Below, piece after piece: positions 60,401 to 64,000 of a DNA stretch of 64,000 nucleotides (position 1 is the stretch's first letter; the number at the start of each line of letters is the position of its first letter). A model generated the notes under the pieces. The model searched no databases, was not told where the DNA came from, and worked only from the letters and a program-made list of their open reading frames with translations. Made by a program: the position numbers and the translations under genes. The stretch covers positions 25,631,001 to 25,695,000 of the forward strand of contig CM069877.1 in NCBI GenBank assembly GCA_036172665.1, in the 5' to 3' direction. Source of the DNA: Prosopocoilus inquinatus. Its lineage: Eukaryota > Arthropoda > Insecta > Coleoptera > Lucanidae.

Positions 60401-62751
60401 CTTCGTATCTCACATCAAAGTTATTGGAGTACATCGAAACGCCAAATAACATGATAGATGAGTAAGGATCGATTAGATACATCACAGGAACAACGCTAAT
60501 GCGTGTTGTTTCGTTTAAAACTATTTCTAGCTTCAGCTGCGTCCGAGAACTTCGTATCTCACATCAAAGTTACTGGAGTCCATCGAAACGCCAAATAACA
60601 TGATAGATGAGTAAGGATCGATTAGATACATCACAGGAACAACGCTAATGCGTGTTGTTTCGTTTAAAACTATTTCCAACTTCTGCTGCGTCCGAGAACT
60701 TCGTATCTCACATCAAAGTTACTGGAGTCCATCGAAACGCCAAATAACATACTAGATAAGTAAGGATCGATTAGATACATCACAGGAACAACGCTAATAC
60801 GTGTTGTTTCGTTCTAAACTATTTCCAGCTTCTGCTGCGTCCGAAAACTTTGTATCTCACATCAGAGTTACCGGAGTCCATCCAAACGCCAAATAACATT
60901 ATAGATGAGTAAGGATCGATTAGATACATCACAGGAACAACGCTAATGCGTGTTGTTTCGTTTAAAACTATTTCCAGTTTCTGCTGCGTCCGAAAACTTC
61001 ATATCTCACATCTGAGTTACTGTTGTCCGTTGAAACGTCAAATAACATGATAGATGAGTAAGGATCGATTAGAAACATCACAGGAACAACGCTAATGCGT
61101 GTTGTTTCGTTTAAAACTATTTCTAGCTTCAGCTGCGTCCGAGAACTTCGTATCTCACATCAAAGTTACTGGAGTCCATCGAAACGCCAAATAACATGAC
61201 AGATGAGTAAGGATCGATTAGATACATCACAGGAACAACGCTAATGCGTGTTGTTTCGTTTAAAACTATTTCCAACTTCTGCTGCGTCCGAAAATTTCTT
61301 ATCTCACATTAGAGTTACTGGAGTCCATCGAAACGTCAAATAACATGATAGATGAGTAAGGATCGATTAGATACATCACAGGAACAACGCTAATACGTGT
61401 TATTTCATTTAAAACTATTTCCAGCCTCAGCTGCGTCCGAGAACTTCGTATCTCACATCAAAGTTACTGAAGTCCATCGAAACGCCAAATAACATAGTAG
61501 ATAAGTAAGGATCGATTAGATACATCACAGGAACAACGCTAATACGTGTTGTTTCGTTCAAAACTATTTCCAGCTTCTGCTGCGTCCGAAAACTTTGTAT
61601 CTCACATCAGAGTTACCGGAGTCCATCCAAACGCCAAATAACATTATAAATGTGTAAGGATCGATTAGATACATCACAGGAACAACGCTAATGCGTGTTG
61701 TTTCGTTTAAAACTATTTCCAGTTTCTGCTGCGTCCGAAAACTTCATACCTCACATCTGAGTTACTGTTGTCCGTTGAAACGTCAAATAACATGATAGAT
61801 GAGTAAGGATCGATTAGATACATCACAGGAACAACGCTAATGCGTGTTGTTTCGTTTAAAACTATGTCTAGCTTCAGCTGCGTCCGAGAACTTCGTATCT
61901 CACATCAAAGTTACTGGAGTCCATCGAAACGTCAAATAACATGACAGATGAGTAAGGATCGATTAGATACATCACAGGAACAACGCTAATGCGTTTTGTT
62001 TCGTTTAAAACTATTTCTAGCTTCTGCTGCGTCCGAAAATTTCGTATCTCACATTAGAGTTACTGGAGTCCATCGAAACGTCAAATAACATGATAGATGA
62101 GTAAGGATCGATTAGATACATCACAGGAACAACGCTAATACGTGTTGTTTCGTTCAAAACTATTTCCAGCTTCTGCTGCGTCCGAAAACTTCGTATCTCA
62201 CATCAAAGTTACTGGAGTCCATCGAAACGCCAAATAACATAGTAGATAAGTAAGGATCGATTAGATACATCACAGGAACAACGCTAATACGTGTTGTTTC
62301 GTTCAAAACTATTTCCAGCTTCTGCTGCGTCCGAAAACTTTGTATCTCACATCAGAGTTACCGGAGTCCATCCAAACGCCAAATAACATTATAAATGAGT
62401 AAGGATCGATTAGATACATCACAGGAACAACGCTAATGCGTGTTGTTTCATTTAAAACTATTTCCAGCTTCTGCTGCGTCCGAGAACATCGTATCTCACA
62501 TCAGAGTTACTGGAGTCCATCGAAACGTCAAATAACCTGATAGATAAGTAAGGATCGATTAGATACAGCACAGGAACAACGCTAATGCGTGTTGTTTCGT
62601 TTAAAACTATTTCTAGCTTCAGCTGCGTCCGAGAACTTCGTATCTCACATCAAAGTTACTGGAGTCCATCGAAACGCCAAATAACATGATAGATGAGTAA
62701 GGATCGATTAGATACATCACAGGAACAACGCTAATGCGTGTTGTTTCGTTT
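57484..62751 (+). repeat. Second poorly ordered satellite zone
   Basis: This zone is homologous to 34,670-41,000 in stretches. It shares CACCACAGG (57,500), the GCCCCTCTTGA monomer (57,988), CGTCGGAGAACATCG (58,305 and 60,242), GCTGATACG (59,153), TTGGAGTACATCG, GTTCTAAAC, CCAGTTTCTG/CATACCTCAC and CTATGTCTAGC (61,863). The offset grows from 22,812 to 22,961 and then 23,110, so this copy has one extra monomer at about 58,980-59,130 and another at about 60,515-60,665. No A or B unit, gene or insertion is present. Confidence 0.85.
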
Positions 62752-64000
62752 AAAACTATTTCCAGCTTCTGCTGCGTCCGAAAATTTCGTATCTCACATC
62801 AGAGTTACTAGAGTCCATCGAAACGTCAAATAACATGATAGATAAGTAAGGATCGATTAGATACAGCACAGGAACAACGCTAATGCGTGTTGTTTCGTTC
62901 AAAACTATTTCCAGCCCCTGTTGAGTTCGAGAACTTCGTATCTCACATCAGCGTTACTGGAGTCCGTTGAGACGTCAAATAACATAGTAGATAAGTAAGG
63001 ATCGACTAGATAAATTACAGGAATAACGCTAATACGTGCTGTTTCGTTCAAAACTATTTCCAGCTTCTGCTGCGTCTGAGAACTTCGTATCTCACATCAG
63101 CGTTACTGGAGTCCGTTCAAACGTCAAATAACATAATAGATAAGTAAGGATCGATTAGATACATCACAGGAACAACGCTAATACGTGTTGTTTCGTTCAA
63201 AACTATTTCCAGCTTCTGCTGAGTCCGAGAATTTCTATCTCACATCAGAGTTACTGGAGTGCGTTGAAACGCCAAATAACATGATAGATGAGTGAAGATC
63301 GATTAGATACATCACAGGAACAACGCTAATACGTGTTGTTTCGTTCAAAACTATTTCCAGCTTCTGCTGCGTCCGAAAACTTTGTATCTCACATCAGAGT
63401 TACCGGAGTCCATCCAAACGTCAAATAACATGATAGATGAGTAAGGATCTATTAGATACATCACAGGAACAACGCTAATGCGTGTTGTTTCATTTAAAAC
63501 TATTTCCAGCTCCCGCTGCGTCCAAAAACTTCGTATCTCACATCAGAGTTACTAGAGTCCATCGAAACGTCAAATAACATGATAGATAAGTAAGGATCGA
63601 TTAGATACAGCACAGGAACAACGCTAATGCGTGTTGTTTCGTTTAAAACTATTTCCAGCTTCTGCTGCGTCCGAAAATTTCGTATCTCACATCAGAGTTA
63701 CTAGAGTCCATCGAAACGTCAAATAACATGATAGATAAGTAAGGATCGATTAGATACAGCACAGGAACAACGCTAATGCGTGTTGTTTCGTTCAAAACTA
63801 TTTCCAGCCCCTGTTGAGTTCGAGAACTTCGTATCTCACATCAGCGTTACTGGAGTCCGTTGAGACGTCAAATAACATAGTAGATAAGTAAGGATCGACT
63901 AGATAAATTACAGGAATAACGCTAATACGTGCTGTTTCGTTCAAAACTATTTCCAGCTTCTGCTGCGTCTGAGAACTTCGTATCTCACATCAGCGTTACT
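62752..64000 (+). repeat. Six-monomer tandem at the right edge
   Basis: The unit 62,752-63,644 (893 bp, 6 x 149 - 1) restarts at 63,645 and runs off the window. Its order is CGAAAATTTC with TTACTAGAG, GCCCCTGTTGAG (62,905 and 63,798) with the private AGATAAATTACAGG, CTGCTGCGTCTGAG, CTGAGTCCGAGAATTTC with a 1-bp deletion, CGAAAACTTTG, and CTCCCG. The deletion and the neighbouring GAGTGCGTTG are shared with about 38,763-39,060 (offset 24,436), so part of this unit derives from the earlier disordered zone. Confidence 0.87.

Larger units (their letters stand above)
1..64000 (+). repeat. Satellite DNA array, 149-bp monomer, about 429 copies
   Basis: The whole window is a head-to-tail array of one 149-bp monomer. 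The landmark AAAACTATTT recurs at exactly 149-bp steps (its C falls at 4, 153, 302, 451, 600, 749, 898 and so on to 63,947). The distance from the first to the last landmark is 63,943 bp, which is 429 x 149 + 22. The +22 is fully explained by ten 1-bp insertions, one 15-bp duplication and three 1-bp deletions. No monomer is inverted and no foreign insert or unique flank is present. Monomers differ mainly by substitutions at recurring sites, and combinations of these define HOR units. Such arrays typify centromeric or pericentromeric heterochromatin, but that location is inferred. I do not recognise the family. Confidence 0.98.

Noticed and set aside
1..64000. Short open reading frames on both strands
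   Set aside because: 149 is 2 modulo 3, so a stop kept in every monomer (TAA in GCTAAT on plus; TAG from AACTATTT on minus) hits every frame within three monomers. No frame can stay open much beyond about 450 bp, and any ORF is periodic satellite.
1..64000. CRISPR array
   Set aside because: Repeats are contiguous 149-bp monomers with no short direct repeat separated by unique spacers. All the sequence between landmarks is itself repeated.
1..64000. rRNA spacer or tRNA/5S gene cluster
   Set aside because: I saw no tRNA A or B box arrangement and no recognisable rRNA core in the monomer. The unit is too short for a 5S gene plus spacer of known type.
1..64000. Transposable-element-derived repeat or insertion in the array
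   Set aside because: No terminal repeats, target-site duplications, poly-A tails or coding remnants. The phase bookkeeping leaves no room for an insert longer than 15 bp.
1..64000. Inverted monomers or strand switch
   Set aside because: The AAAACTATTT and CACAGGAA landmarks stay in the same orientation at every step. No reverse-complement stretch was seen.

Overview
The window is one uninterrupted tandem satellite array. From the first base to the last it consists of a head-to-tail 149-bp monomer, always in the same orientation. I see no unique sequence, gene, RNA gene, transposon, telomere repeat or CRISPR array. In a frame that starts at the A-tract before ACTATTT, about 429 monomers run from 1 to 63,942, and a partial one closes the window. 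The length bookkeeping closes exactly: 429 x 149 plus a net +22 bp, explained by ten copies of a 1-bp insertion, one 15-bp tandem duplication and three 1-bp deletions. This is eukaryotic heterochromatin, most likely centromeric or pericentromeric (inference). The monomer is about 39% GC with about 8-9 CpG, which is not depleted. That argues weakly against a heavily CpG-methylated vertebrate or plant genome and suggests an invertebrate. I do not recognise the satellite family and cannot name the taxon.

The array is organised at several scales. Diagnostic variants define three higher-order repeats (HORs): P, a 9- or 10-monomer unit that starts with a GCCCCTGTTGAG monomer; A, a 14-monomer 2,087-bp unit that starts with a GTATTTCAC monomer and carries a BamHI site; and B, a 19-monomer 2,831-bp unit marked by GAGTTAGAG. 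B contains a nested 7-monomer tandem and runs of near-identical single monomers. Left to right: P9, P9, P/A hybrid 13-mer, B (to 7,450); A14, 5-mer, 4-mer, A14, A11, A14, A13, B (to 21,461); an 8-mer bridge, A7, B, A14, A13, B (to 33,383); a second bridge; a poorly ordered zone (34,576-42,485); P10, P9, P/A hybrid 13-mer, B17, A11, B (to 54,258); a 2,086-bp tandem duplication (to 57,483); a second poorly ordered zone; and a 6-mer tandem at the right edge.

Above the HORs lie multi-kilobase duplications whose offsets are confirmed by several independent markers: about 300-8,235 with 42,935-50,572 (offset 42,635, then 42,337); 3,573-9,789 with 22,650-28,866 (offset 19,077); 14,240-22,647 with 26,162-34,569 (offset 11,922); and 33,840-37,920 with 56,650-61,030 (offset 22,812, rising in one-monomer steps to 23,110). 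Rare variants shared only within a pair show which blocks were copied together. The history that fits is repeated unequal exchange or replication-based amplification in whole-monomer steps, with breakpoints inside monomers. Nothing here encodes a protein: 149 is not a multiple of 3 and every monomer carries stop codons on both strands. Any function would be structural, such as nucleosome phasing, DNA-binding sites, hairpins or array transcripts.
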